A stretch of DNA of 64,000 bases from contig JADJIH010000001.1 in assembly GCA_016707115.1 (NCBI GenBank), positions 620,001 through 684,000 of the forward strand, given 5' to 3'. The translations under genes were made by a program, and so were the position numbers. A model generated the notes under the pieces. The model was not told the origin of the DNA, did not search any database, and saw only the letters and a list, made by a program, of their open reading frames with translations. The stretch is from Ignavibacteriales bacterium (GTDB lineage Bacteria; Bacteroidota; Ignavibacteria; Ignavibacteriales; Ignavibacteriaceae). Below are positions 27,247 to 34,875 of the stretch, in pieces. Positions within the stretch are counted from its first letter, which is position 1, and each line of letters opens with the position of its first letter.

Positions 27247-28161
27247 TTAATTATGAGGTTCTGCGTGAATCTCATCGTGTAAATCTAGAGGTTCTAAATG
27301 AGTAATAATATTGCATTGAGCATTCAGATTCTTTTTAATAATAGTTTCTAATTCTGTTGCAATGTTATGTGCATCCTCAAGTAAAGTACCTTTAGGAAAG
27401 AGTAGATGAAACTCAAGCCATAATATATTTCCGCTTTCTCTATATCTTAATTGATGATACTCCAATCCCTTTGAGCTGGTTTCTCGATCAAGAACTTTCT
27501 TAATAGCACCTGCAGTCTCTTTATTTCCTTCATCCATTAACCCGCCGATTGACTGTCGGACTAATTTTCCACCGGACCACAAAATATTCAGTGCGGCAGC
27601 AATAGCTACGATTGGATCGAAAGGGAGCCAGCCTGTTATCCAGGTAAGTAATAAACCAGCAACAACTCCAAAACTGGTCCAGGAATCTGTAAGTACGTGC
27701 TTTCCGTTAGCAATAAGAATTATTGAATTACTTTTCTTTCCCTTCCGGATTAAATACAATCCTAAAATAAGATTTATAACTGATGCTGAAAAAGTAAAAT
27801 ATGTACCTTGATCCAGATTTGATATTTCAATTCCAAAGATTAATCGTTTAACAGAAATAAAAATTATAAAAATTGCTGCAAGTATAATCAGCGCACCTTC
27901 AAATCCGGCAGAGAAGTAACTTATTTTGTGATGGCCATAAGTATGCTCTTCATCAGCAGGCTGAAAACTGTACCATAAACTGAATACGGCAAAGCCTACG
28001 CCAATTATGTGGATGATTGATTCTGCAGCATCAGATAAAATTGCGGTTGAGCTGGTGAGGTAATATGCGTACCATTTAATGGCCAGCATCAGAATACCAA
28101 ATGAAAACGATAGTCTTATTGCAAACATTTGGACAGATTTTTCTTTGTCCATAAAATCCAT
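27247..28161 (-). CDS. Cation diffusion facilitator family transporter
   Basis: This inner-membrane antiporter exports a divalent metal ion (commonly Zn, Fe, Mn or Co) in exchange for protons. The 304-residue protein has about six membrane helices followed by a cytoplasmic ferredoxin-like domain (about 215-300, ending in a His-rich tail). The helix-2 site reads 'LSDAAESIIH' and the helix-5 site 'HVLTDSW' (HxxxD). In helix 2, Glu and His (E-x3-H) stand where the Zn transporters have H/D-x3-D, so the metal preference may differ. 'YGHHKISYFSAGFEG' is the usual loop after helix 2. It is a monocistronic minus-strand gene and the substrate is not decidable from context. Confidence 0.9.
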   Translation of the reverse strand: MDFMDKEKSVQMFAIRLSFSFGILMLAIKWYAYYLTSSTAILSDAAESIIHIIGVGFAVFSLWYSFQPADEEHTYGHHKISYFSAGFEGALIILAAIFIIFISVKRLIFGIEISNLDQGTYFTFSASVINLILGLYLIRKGKKSNSIILIANGKHVLTDSWTSFGVVAGLLLTWITGWLPFDPIVAIAAALNILWSGGKLVRQSIGGLMDEGNKETAGAIKKVLDRETSSKGLEYHQLRYRESGNILWLEFHLLFPKGTLLEDAHNIATELETIIKKNLNAQCNIITHLEPLDLHDEIHAEPHN

Positions 28162-28455
28162 ATTTAAGAAATTATGTTAACCTAAAATTGTATTAATTGT
28201 ATAGTCTTATTAATAATAGTGTCATTATTATCAAAAATAAATAATTCTTACTACTCATAGTAATGTTTTAAAAAGATTTTATATCCTTACAATATTTTAA
28301 TGAATGATATTGAATTAATTTTTCATACGATATAAATACAAAAAACGTTTTCATACCAACGCTACAAAATCATTGTTATCAAACATTTGAGCTTTTATTT
28401 TTAATATATTAAGTTTCAAATGTGAATAAATGCTTATAATAACTGGTATATAAAA

Positions 28456-28989
28456 ATGAATAATAGTCAATTAAATCATCGCGACTTATACAGACTACCC
28501 TGGACTCTACCGGACAATGCAATATCCTGGTTAGAACCTACTGCGATGTGCAACTTAGCATGCGATGGTTGTTACAGAGAAAATATTAAAGATTCTCATT
28601 TATCCGTAAAAGAAGTGAAACATCATCTTGATGTTTTTCAAAAATTAAGAAACACTGATTGTATCTCAATTGCTGGTGGTGATCCGTTACTCTATCCTGA
28701 TATAATAGAAATAGTAGCAGACATAAAAAATAGAGGTCTAAAGCCGATTATCAATACTAACGGCAAAGCACTTACTATGGAACTGCTCAGAGATCTAAAG
28801 AGAGCAGGAGTCTTTGGTTTTACTTTTCACGTTGATAGTAAACAGGGAAGAGGCAATGAATGGAAAGGTAAGAATGAAATTGAACTTCTTGATTTAAGAC
28901 TACAATATGCGCAAATGCTTGCAGAAGTTGGCGGAATATCTTGCTCATTTAATTCAACAGTATATGAAGATAACATCATTCCACATTGA
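28456..28989 (+). pseudogene. Radical SAM protein, C-terminally truncated
   Basis: The 177-residue frame keeps the radical SAM core start: the [4Fe-4S] motif C-x3-C-x2-C in 'MCNLACDGC', the 'SIAGGDPLLYPD' strand (the GGEP-like SAM-binding site, here GGDP) and 'INTNGKA'. It stops after 'FNSTVYEDNIIPH', near the middle of the barrel. The family usually runs to 300 residues or more. All three frames after the stop close within about 50 bases, so a single base change does not rescue it; a deletion is likely. The next gene begins 105 bases later. Position next to the NO-response genes suggests a past role there (for example heme or cofactor modification), but this is inference. If translated it could not fold a full barrel. 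Confidence 0.7.
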
Positions 28990-29093
28990 TGCCATCTTTG
29001 AAAGAATAAAATATTGATTAAATAAAATTGCTTTGTCGGTTCTGTTATTTTATTTTCAAGCAATATTAGTGAAATATTATTTATTTATTCATT

Positions 29094-29789
29094 ATGCCGG
29101 ATGTGATGTTGCAGGAAAAAGAAACTCTTAGAAGTATTGCTCTTTTTTCAGAGCTTAGTATAGATGATCTTCGAATAATTTCTTCTATCAGCAAGATAAA
29201 ATATTTCAAAAAAAACGAAATTATATTTAGAGAGGATGATTTTTATCTGGGGTTTTATATTCTGTTGAAGGGGACTGTAAAAATTTTCAAAATGTCTCCT
29301 AAAGCAAAAGAATCAGTATTGCATATAATAAAACCATTAAATGCTTTTGCTGATATTCCTCTTTTTGATGGGGGTAATTATCCGGTTAATGCAGTTGCAG
29401 TTGAAGAAAGCATTGCGCTGCTAATACCAAAAGATAAATTTCTTGCACTTTTAAAATCCGATTCAGAGATGGCTCTTAAGATGTTATCTGGATTTGCAAA
29501 AAGATTAAAGTCTCTAATCATCCAAGTAGAAAATCTTAATTCAAGTGAAGTTCCTGTACGATTAGCCAAATATTTGTTAAATGAAATTAAAATTTCAGGC
29601 ACGGAAAAATTGCCCGAACCATTTATAAAACTATCTATTCCAAAAGCAACTCTTGCTGCTTTTATAGGTACAATCACTTCAACTCTTTCCCGTACATTTA
29701 AAAAATTACAGGATGATAAAATCATCAGAGTTGCTGGTAAAAAAATCTTTATCTCCGACTACGAACGAATAAAGAAATTGGCTAAGTAG
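29094..29789 (+). CDS. Crp/Fnr-family transcription regulator (DNR-like)
   Basis: This 231-residue DNA-binding regulator has an N-terminal cyclic-nucleotide-binding-like beta-roll (about 15-130), a dimerisation helix ('LKMLSGFAKRLKSLIIQVEN') and a C-terminal winged helix with recognition region 'TLAAFIGTITSTLSRTFKKL'. There are no cysteines, so it cannot be an iron-sulphur FNR. In DNR/NnrR proteins, NO is sensed through heme. A NO-sensing role is inferred from that and from the neighbours: a ferredoxin, RIC and NO reductase follow on the same strand, with an FNR/DNR-like palindrome at 29836-29849. Two close in-frame starts exist (29094 and 29106); I took the first. Confidence 0.85.
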   Translation: MPDVMLQEKETLRSIALFSELSIDDLRIISSISKIKYFKKNEIIFREDDFYLGFYILLKGTVKIFKMSPKAKESVLHIIKPLNAFADIPLFDGGNYPVNAVAVEESIALLIPKDKFLALLKSDSEMALKMLSGFAKRLKSLIIQVENLNSSEVPVRLAKYLLNEIKISGTEKLPEPFIKLSIPKATLAAFIGTITSTLSRTFKKLQDDKIIRVAGKKIFISDYERIKKLAK

Positions 29790-29835
29790 CCCAATACTTT
29801 CTTTTATAAACATCTAATTACAAATCTTACAAAAA

Positions 29836-29849
29836 CTGACTTAAGTCAA
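29836..29849. promoter_or_regulatory. FNR/DNR-like operator
   Basis: CTGACTTAAGTCAA is a near match to the Crp/Fnr-type palindromes TTGAC-N4-GTCAA used by DNR. Only the first base of the left half differs, and the inner twelve bases are a perfect palindrome. It lies 70 bases upstream of the ferredoxin start (29920), just after the regulator gene, where an activator site would sit. Confidence 0.6.
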
Positions 29850-29919
29850 TTTTTCTCTCCCTTCTCAATTCTAAATTTGATTGCGTTTACTAAAAAAGTA
29901 ATTAAGTGATCAATAGATT

Positions 29920-30177
29920 ATGATACAAATGAACATTACAAATAATTGTATTAACTGTGGGGCCTGCGCATCTGTGTGTCCTGTTAAAGCAGTATTTCAA
30001 CCTAAGAAAACCTGGCGGTATAAAGGTAAATCATTTAAACCACTTTCTTCTTCTCATTTTTTTATTGTACCACAGATATGCAATCAATGCACAGGTTTTA
30101 ACTCAATCCAGTGTATAGAAATATGTCCTATGAACGCTATAACCTTAAACGAAAAACAAAACAAATACATTAACTAA
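29920..30177 (+). CDS. Ferredoxin with two [4Fe-4S] clusters
   Basis: This 85-residue cytoplasmic electron carrier has the first cluster motif 'CINCGACASVCP' and the second 'CNQCTGFNSIQCIEICP'. The second carries an 8-residue gap between the second and third Cys, as in extended Fdx types. Pairing of the Cys sets with the trailing CP of each other is normal for two-cluster ferredoxins. It begins 12 bases ahead of the RIC gene and downstream of a DNR-like site, so it probably supplies electrons during nitrosative stress, for cluster repair or for the RIC protein. That role is inference. The ribosome site is weak. Confidence 0.85.
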   Translation: MIQMNITNNCINCGACASVCPVKAVFQPKKTWRYKGKSFKPLSSSHFFIVPQICNQCTGFNSIQCIEICPMNAITLNEKQNKYIN

Positions 30178-30188
30178 AAGGAAACAAT

Positions 30189-30917
30189 ATGAACAGCTTA
30201 TATGAAAAGACCATTGGGGAAATTGTTGCTGAGAATTATCGTACAGCTTCCGTTTTTAATAACTACAACATTGATTTTTGTTGTAAAGGCAATGTGCCGT
30301 TTAGTGAAGCTTGCAGCAATAAAAATATAGATTCAGAAAAATTATTAAATGAAGTAATGTCTGTGCTAAATGAAAATTCTGATTCTTCTATTGATTATCA
30401 GAATTGGCAGATAGATTTATTGGCAAATCACATTGAATCTAAACACCATAGTTATGTAGTAAATAAAACTCCTGAACTAATTACATTTCTTAATAAACTT
30501 TGTAACGTTCACGGCACTAATCATCCCGAATTATTCCAGGTGCATGAATTGTTTTCTGCATCAGCTGGGGAATTAGCAAAGCATATGAAAAAGGAAGAAC
30601 TTATTCTTTTCCCTTATGTAAGGCAGATGGTTATATCTAAGCAAAAAAATGAAAAATTAAATACTCCTCATTTCGGAACTGTCACCAATCCTATCCATAT
30701 GATGAAGGCAGAACATAGTACTGAAGGTGATCGATTCAGATTAATTGAAGAAATAACTAATAAATATACCGTGCCATCAGATGGATGCACAACATATAAA
30801 GTAACTTATTCAATGTTAAAGGAGTTTCAGGATGATTTACATCTTCACATTCATCTTGAAAATAATATTCTTTTTCCAAAGGCTATTTTAATGGAAACGG
30901 AACTTTTATCTCTCTAG
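30189..30917 (+). CDS. Iron-sulphur cluster repair di-iron protein (RIC/ScdA/YtfE)
   Basis: This cytoplasmic protein repairs iron-sulphur centres damaged by NO or oxidants. Residues 1-60 are the ScdA_N (DUF542) domain with its conserved 'NNYNIDFCCKGN' motif holding the Cys pair. Residues 75-235 are a hemerythrin-like four-helix domain with iron ligands in 'HIESKHHSYV', 'HMKKEELILFPYV', 'HMMKAEHSTEGD' and 'HLHIHLENNILFPKA'. The length of 242 residues fits the full family. AAGGAAAC precedes the ATG. It lies between ferredoxin and NO reductase genes, all on one strand with short gaps, which strongly supports a nitrosative-stress operon. Confidence 0.94.
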   Translation: MNSLYEKTIGEIVAENYRTASVFNNYNIDFCCKGNVPFSEACSNKNIDSEKLLNEVMSVLNENSDSSIDYQNWQIDLLANHIESKHHSYVVNKTPELITFLNKLCNVHGTNHPELFQVHELFSASAGELAKHMKKEELILFPYVRQMVISKQKNEKLNTPHFGTVTNPIHMMKAEHSTEGDRFRLIEEITNKYTVPSDGCTTYKVTYSMLKEFQDDLHLHIHLENNILFPKAILMETELLSL

Positions 30918-30965
30918 ATATTTGAAAATGAATCAACTTATTTCCCGTATATATAAGGTATTAAA

Positions 30966-33185
30966 ATGAAAAGATATTGGATTGGGTTTTCCTTAGTAAT
31001 GATTATATCCTTTGCTGTATTAGGCTGGGTTGGCACAAGAATTTATCAGGAGAAACCACCCGTTCCGGAAAAGGTAGTTACGCAAAGTGGTCAACTCGTA
31101 TATACTAAATCAGATATACAGGATGGACAAAATATTTGGCAAGCAATGGGCGGAATGGAGATTGGTTCTGTCTGGGGTCATGGTAGTTACGTAGCACCTG
31201 ATTGGACAGCAGATTGGCTGCACAAAGAAATTTTAGGTACACAAAATTTTCTTGCGATGCAGTTTTATCAAAAAGATTTTAATCAACTCTCAGATTCAGA
31301 AAAATCATCTATAAAATCAAAAGTTACGAAGATATTTAAAACAAACACCTACGATGTAAACACCGGTGTTATTACTATTGATGATCTTAGATATGAAGCA
31401 ATAAAATTAAATGTTATTCATTACAGCGATGTGTTTTTAAATGGCAGAGATGAATATGCAATTCCAAAAAACACTTTAAAAGATCCTGAAAAAATCAGAA
31501 AATTTAATGCATTTATTTTTTGGGGTTCCTGGGCAGCTTCAACAAACAGATTAGATGAGGATGTAACTTATACTAATAACTGGCCGCACGAAGATTTAAT
31601 CGATAACAAGCCGACAGCGGATACTGTTGTATGGACAGGCGTAAGTATAATTATACTTTTACTCGGGATTGGACTTATGGCTTTGTGGTACGCTACACAA
31701 AAAGGTCAGGTTGAACACAAAGATTTTCCTTCAGATGATCCCTTACTTGGTGCTGTTATAACTCCATCACAAAAAGCAGTTCTAAAATATTTCTGGGTTG
31801 TATCCGGGTTGTTTATGCTACAAATAGTTCTTGGAGTTATAACTGCTCATTATGGAGTTGAAGGCGGAGCATTTTACGGAATTCCTCTCGCAGAAATTCT
31901 TCCATATGTAATTACAAGAACATGGCATACTCAAATAGGTATCTTCTGGATTGCAACAGCCTGGCTTGCCGCCGGATTATATATTGTGCCCGCAGTAAGT
32001 GGTGTTGAACCAAAGGGACAAAAGCTTGGTGTTAATATTCTTTTTATTGCACTATTAATTGTTGTACTTGGTTCAATGGCTGGCGAATGGTTAAGTGTAA
32101 AACATTTACTACCTGATAATTTTTGGTTTTATTTTGGTCATAGTGGTTATGAATATATTGATCTTGGCAGGTTTTTTCAGATTGCGCTCTTGATTGGTTT
32201 ATTCCTGTGGTTATTTTTAATGTGGCGAGCTATTATGCCTGCATTAAGAAAAAATGATGAACAAAAACCTATACTTACTTTATTCCTGATTTCTACTATT
32301 GCAATCGCTTCTTTTTATGGTGCTGCACTTATGTACGGTAAACATACTAACCTTGCAATTGCTGAATACTGGCGCTGGTGGGTTGTGCATCTTTGGGTAG
32401 AAGGATTTTTTGAAGTCTTTGCTACGGTTGTTGTTGCTTTTCTTTTTGCAAGACTAAATTTAGTTTCAATAAAAACCGCAGGCAAAGCAACTGTACTTTC
32501 GGCAACAATCTTTTTAAGCGGCGGTATCATCGGTACATTGCATCATTTATATTTTTCCGGAACACCAATGGTAGTCCTCGCTCTCGGATCAGTATTTAGT
32601 GCGCTTGAGGTTGTACCATTAGTTTTTGTTGGTTATGAAGCCTGGGAAAATATAAAGTTATCGCGAGCCACTGAATGGGTTACAAAATATAAATGGGCTA
32701 TAAACTTTTTTGTTGCAGTTGCATTTTGGAATTTGCTTGGCGCAGGAATTTTCGGGTTTATGATCAATCCCCCAATCGCTCTTTATTATATGCAAGGATT
32801 AAATACAACACCGGTTCACGCACACGCAGCATTGTTCGGTGTTTATGGTATGCTGGGCATTGGATTGATGCTGTTTACTTTAAGAGGATTGCGACCTGAT
32901 CTAGAATGGGATGAAAAACCAATTAAGTGGGCTTTCTGGTTGATCAATATTGGTTTGTTCACGATGGTTACTTTTAGTCTTTTACCCGTTGGATTGATGC
33001 AAACTTATGCTTCCGTGAAAGATGGATATTGGTACGCACGAAGTTCGGAATTTTTACAGACAGATTTAATGCAAACGCTAAGATGGTTAAGAGCATTTGG
33101 TGATACTATTTTTGCATTAGGAGCGGTGCTACTTGTTTACTTTGTATTCAAGTTGTCTATCAAATTCAGTCAAAACAACAAATAG
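30966..33185 (+). CDS. norZ: Quinol-dependent nitric oxide reductase, single chain
   Basis: This inner-membrane enzyme reduces two NO to N2O with electrons from quinol. The 739-residue protein has one N-terminal helix, a periplasmic domain related to NorC but with no heme-c CxxCH motif (so the qNOR type), and about twelve to thirteen further helices of the heme-copper oxidase superfamily. Heme and Fe-B ligand histidines are visible in 'TRTWHTQIGIFW', 'HLWVEGFFEVFA', 'LHHLYFSG' and 'HAHAALFGVYGMLGIG'. It follows RIC by 48 bases. With the ferredoxin and the DNR-like regulator it forms a NO-detoxification unit. No nitrite or nitrous-oxide reductase is in the window, so full denitrification is not shown. 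Confidence 0.95.
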   Translation: MKRYWIGFSLVMIISFAVLGWVGTRIYQEKPPVPEKVVTQSGQLVYTKSDIQDGQNIWQAMGGMEIGSVWGHGSYVAPDWTADWLHKEILGTQNFLAMQFYQKDFNQLSDSEKSSIKSKVTKIFKTNTYDVNTGVITIDDLRYEAIKLNVIHYSDVFLNGRDEYAIPKNTLKDPEKIRKFNAFIFWGSWAASTNRLDEDVTYTNNWPHEDLIDNKPTADTVVWTGVSIIILLLGIGLMALWYATQKGQVEHKDFPSDDPLLGAVITPSQKAVLKYFWVVSGLFMLQIVLGVITAHYGVEGGAFYGIPLAEILPYVITRTWHTQIGIFWIATAWLAAGLYIVPAVSGVEPKGQKLGVNILFIALLIVVLGSMAGEWLSVKHLLPDNFWFYFGHSGYEYIDLGRFFQIALLIGLFLWLFLMWRAIMPALRKNDEQKPILTLFLISTIAIASFYGAALMYGKHTNLAIAEYWRWWVVHLWVEGFFEVFATVVVAFLFARLNLVSIKTAGKATVLSATIFLSGGIIGTLHHLYFSGTPMVVLALGSVFSALEVVPLVFVGYEAWENIKLSRATEWVTKYKWAINFFVAVAFWNLLGAGIFGFMINPPIALYYMQGLNTTPVHAHAALFGVYGMLGIGLMLFTLRGLRPDLEWDEKPIKWAFWLINIGLFTMVTFSLLPVGLMQTYASVKDGYWYARSSEFLQTDLMQTLRWLRAFGDTIFALGAVLLVYFVFKLSIKFSQNNK

Positions 33186-33274
33186 CAATCAATTATAGAT
33201 ATGGTCATTTTTTGTGGCCGTATCAGATTTGTTAAGCATCAAAAGAAAGACACAATGCAGCACTTGGTTCAGCA

Positions 33275-33550
33275 ATGCAAAATGATGCAGAAAACTTTTT
33301 AACTGATTTTAAAGCTGCGCGCAAAGCGCAACTTAAAAAGATTGGTAAAGTATCTGCACAAAAATCAACAACTAGTACAACACGCGATGGTATTGAAAAT
33401 GAACTTATGAAGAATGTTCATTTAATTGCATCTATGTTTATTGGTGATGTAGAAAGATGTATGGATTTCTTTGATCAAAGCTTTGTACGCGGCAGCGGAA
33501 AAGATGATGAGGAAGAAACTCCAACAGAGCCAACAAAGCCAGTTGCATAA
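33275..33550 (+). CDS. Small conserved-looking protein, possibly 5'-truncated
   Basis: The frame from ATG 33275 codes 91 residues with a Lys-rich helix ('FKAARKAQLKKIGKVSAQK'), a mid helix ('KNVHLIASMFIGDVERCMDFF') and an acidic, Pro/Thr-rich tail. The coding pattern seems to reach further upstream ('ASKERHNAALGSAM' in frame), but a TAA stands just before it and no start codon is available there. There is also no ribosome site before 33275. The gene may therefore be the remnant of a longer one, or start at this ATG. The function is unknown. A hairpin terminator follows at 33562. Confidence 0.5.
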   Translation: MQNDAENFLTDFKAARKAQLKKIGKVSAQKSTTSTTRDGIENELMKNVHLIASMFIGDVERCMDFFDQSFVRGSGKDDEEETPTEPTKPVA

Positions 33551-33561
33551 CTTAGTAGAAT

Positions 33562-33587
33562 AAGGGCGAAGTGATTCTTTGCCCTTT
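33562..33587 (+). terminator. Hairpin after the 91-residue gene
   Basis: AAGGGCGAAG and CTTTGCCCTT pair over 10 positions (one G-U) around a 5-base loop, followed by 'TCAATTATTT'. It starts 12 bases after the stop at 33550. The U-tract is imperfect. Confidence 0.55.
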
Positions 33588-33681
33588 CAATTATTTATAA
33601 AATTGTTATTAGTATTTTGCAATGAGCTATGTTTTATTTAACATTAACATAAATTTAATTAAAAGATATAGGCAAAAGGCT

Positions 33682-34578
33682 ATGAAGAGTAAAACACTAA
33701 TAAAAAAAATAGGTAAACTTTCTGAAAAGTATTGTATAAGCGTTGGTAAAGAATTCAAATTAAATGATATTGATCCTGGCGATACTCTTAACTTTAAATC
33801 AGAAGATAAATCTAAAGCTCAAGAATTATTAAAAGGAGGAGTTGAAGTAATTGCAAGTCTTCAGGATAAATTATATGCGCAGGATAGATGGGCCGTTTTA
33901 TTGATCTTTCAGGCGATGGATGCTGCGGGTAAAGATAGTGTAATTAAATATGTAATGTCAGGAATAAATCCACAAGGCTGCCAGGTTTACTCATTCAAAG
34001 CTCCCTCAGGTGAAGAACTCGATCATGATTTCCTCTGGCGTTGCAGTAAAAATCTTCCTGAACGAGGTCGGATTGGAATATTCAATCGAAGTTATTATGA
34101 AGAAACTTTGATCGTTAGGGTGCATGAGAATATTCTAAGGAGCCAGAAACTTCCTGAAAAATTAATAACAAAAAATATTTGGGATGAGCGTTTTCAGGAT
34201 ATAAGAAACTTTGAAAAATATCTTACCAGAAACGGTGTGACAGTCAGAAAATTTTTTCTTCACGTTTCTAAAAAAGAACAGAAAAAAAGATTTATTGAGC
34301 GTATTGATAACCCTGAAAAGAACTGGAAGTTTTCTTTGGCCGATTTAAATGAACGTGAACATTGGCAAAATTATATGAATGCTTATGAAGAGATGATTAG
34401 TAATACTGCTACAAAAGAAGCTCCGTGGTATGTAGTACCAGCAGATAATAAATGGTTTACACGCATAGTTGTTGCCTCAGCTGTAATTGATGCGCTAACT
34501 TCATTAAATTTAAATTATCCATCAGTCGGAGATGATAAGCTTAAAGAACTCGCTGAAGCAAAGAACTTACTTCAGTAA
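33682..34578 (+). CDS. ppk2: Polyphosphate kinase 2 family protein
   Basis: The enzyme moves phosphate between polyphosphate and nucleotides (mainly NMP/NDP phosphorylation in this family). The start is set at the ATG at 33682, preceded by AAAGG; an ATG 60 bases upstream would add a hydrophobic, Asn-rich stretch without a ribosome site. The 298-residue protein has the Walker A motif 'QAMDAAGKDSVIK', the lid and Walker B region 'IGIFNRSYYEETLIVRVH', and the typical C-terminal 'APWYVVPADNKW'. In most relatives the second motif reads NRSHYE; here Tyr replaces His, which could alter substrate choice. It is a stand-alone gene after a hairpin. The class (I, II or III) cannot be fixed by eye, but class III is likeliest. 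Confidence 0.9.
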   Translation: MKSKTLIKKIGKLSEKYCISVGKEFKLNDIDPGDTLNFKSEDKSKAQELLKGGVEVIASLQDKLYAQDRWAVLLIFQAMDAAGKDSVIKYVMSGINPQGCQVYSFKAPSGEELDHDFLWRCSKNLPERGRIGIFNRSYYEETLIVRVHENILRSQKLPEKLITKNIWDERFQDIRNFEKYLTRNGVTVRKFFLHVSKKEQKKRFIERIDNPEKNWKFSLADLNEREHWQNYMNAYEEMISNTATKEAPWYVVPADNKWFTRIVVASAVIDALTSLNLNYPSVGDDKLKELAEAKNLLQ

Positions 34579-34875
34579 GGGATTACATTTATAGTTTTAT
34601 AAAAACTATTGTTCTATATCAATGATTATTTCTTATTACAATAAAAGTGAAGTCGCATCCAGTAAAACAGAATAGCATTTAATTGAATGATCGGATTTGC
34701 AAATAGTGATCTTGATTTTACAATAATTGGAAAGGTAAAAGAATTTGGAGACTATCTGACGACTATTACAAAATTAGTAGATGGTGTGCTAAGAAATGAA
34801 AGTTAGGTTTTTGATAACAGTATATTTAATCATCCTGAATCAAAGTAAGACTCACAAATAAATTAATCTTTTAAG
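34579..34875. other. AT-rich intergenic region with a doubtful 39-codon frame
   Basis: This lies between convergent ppk2 and phosphofructokinase genes. A frame from ATG 34687 to TAG 34806 would encode a 39-residue peptide ('MIGFANSDLDFTIIGKV' start). It has no ribosome site and no recognisable relation, so I do not call it a gene. No clear terminator hairpin was found. Confidence 0.35.

Noticed and set aside
29094..29789. Oxygen-sensing FNR
   Set aside because: The protein has no cysteine at all, so it cannot carry the iron-sulphur cluster.
30918..30965. TTGAA...ATCAA string before the NO reductase gene
   Set aside because: Half-site spacing is 15 bases instead of 14 and the left half is a poor match; the gene can be served by the operator at 29836.
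34687..34806. 39-codon open frame between ppk2 and phosphofructokinase
   Set aside because: No ribosome site, no membrane or domain pattern and no second copy in the window; kept only as a note in the intergenic entry.
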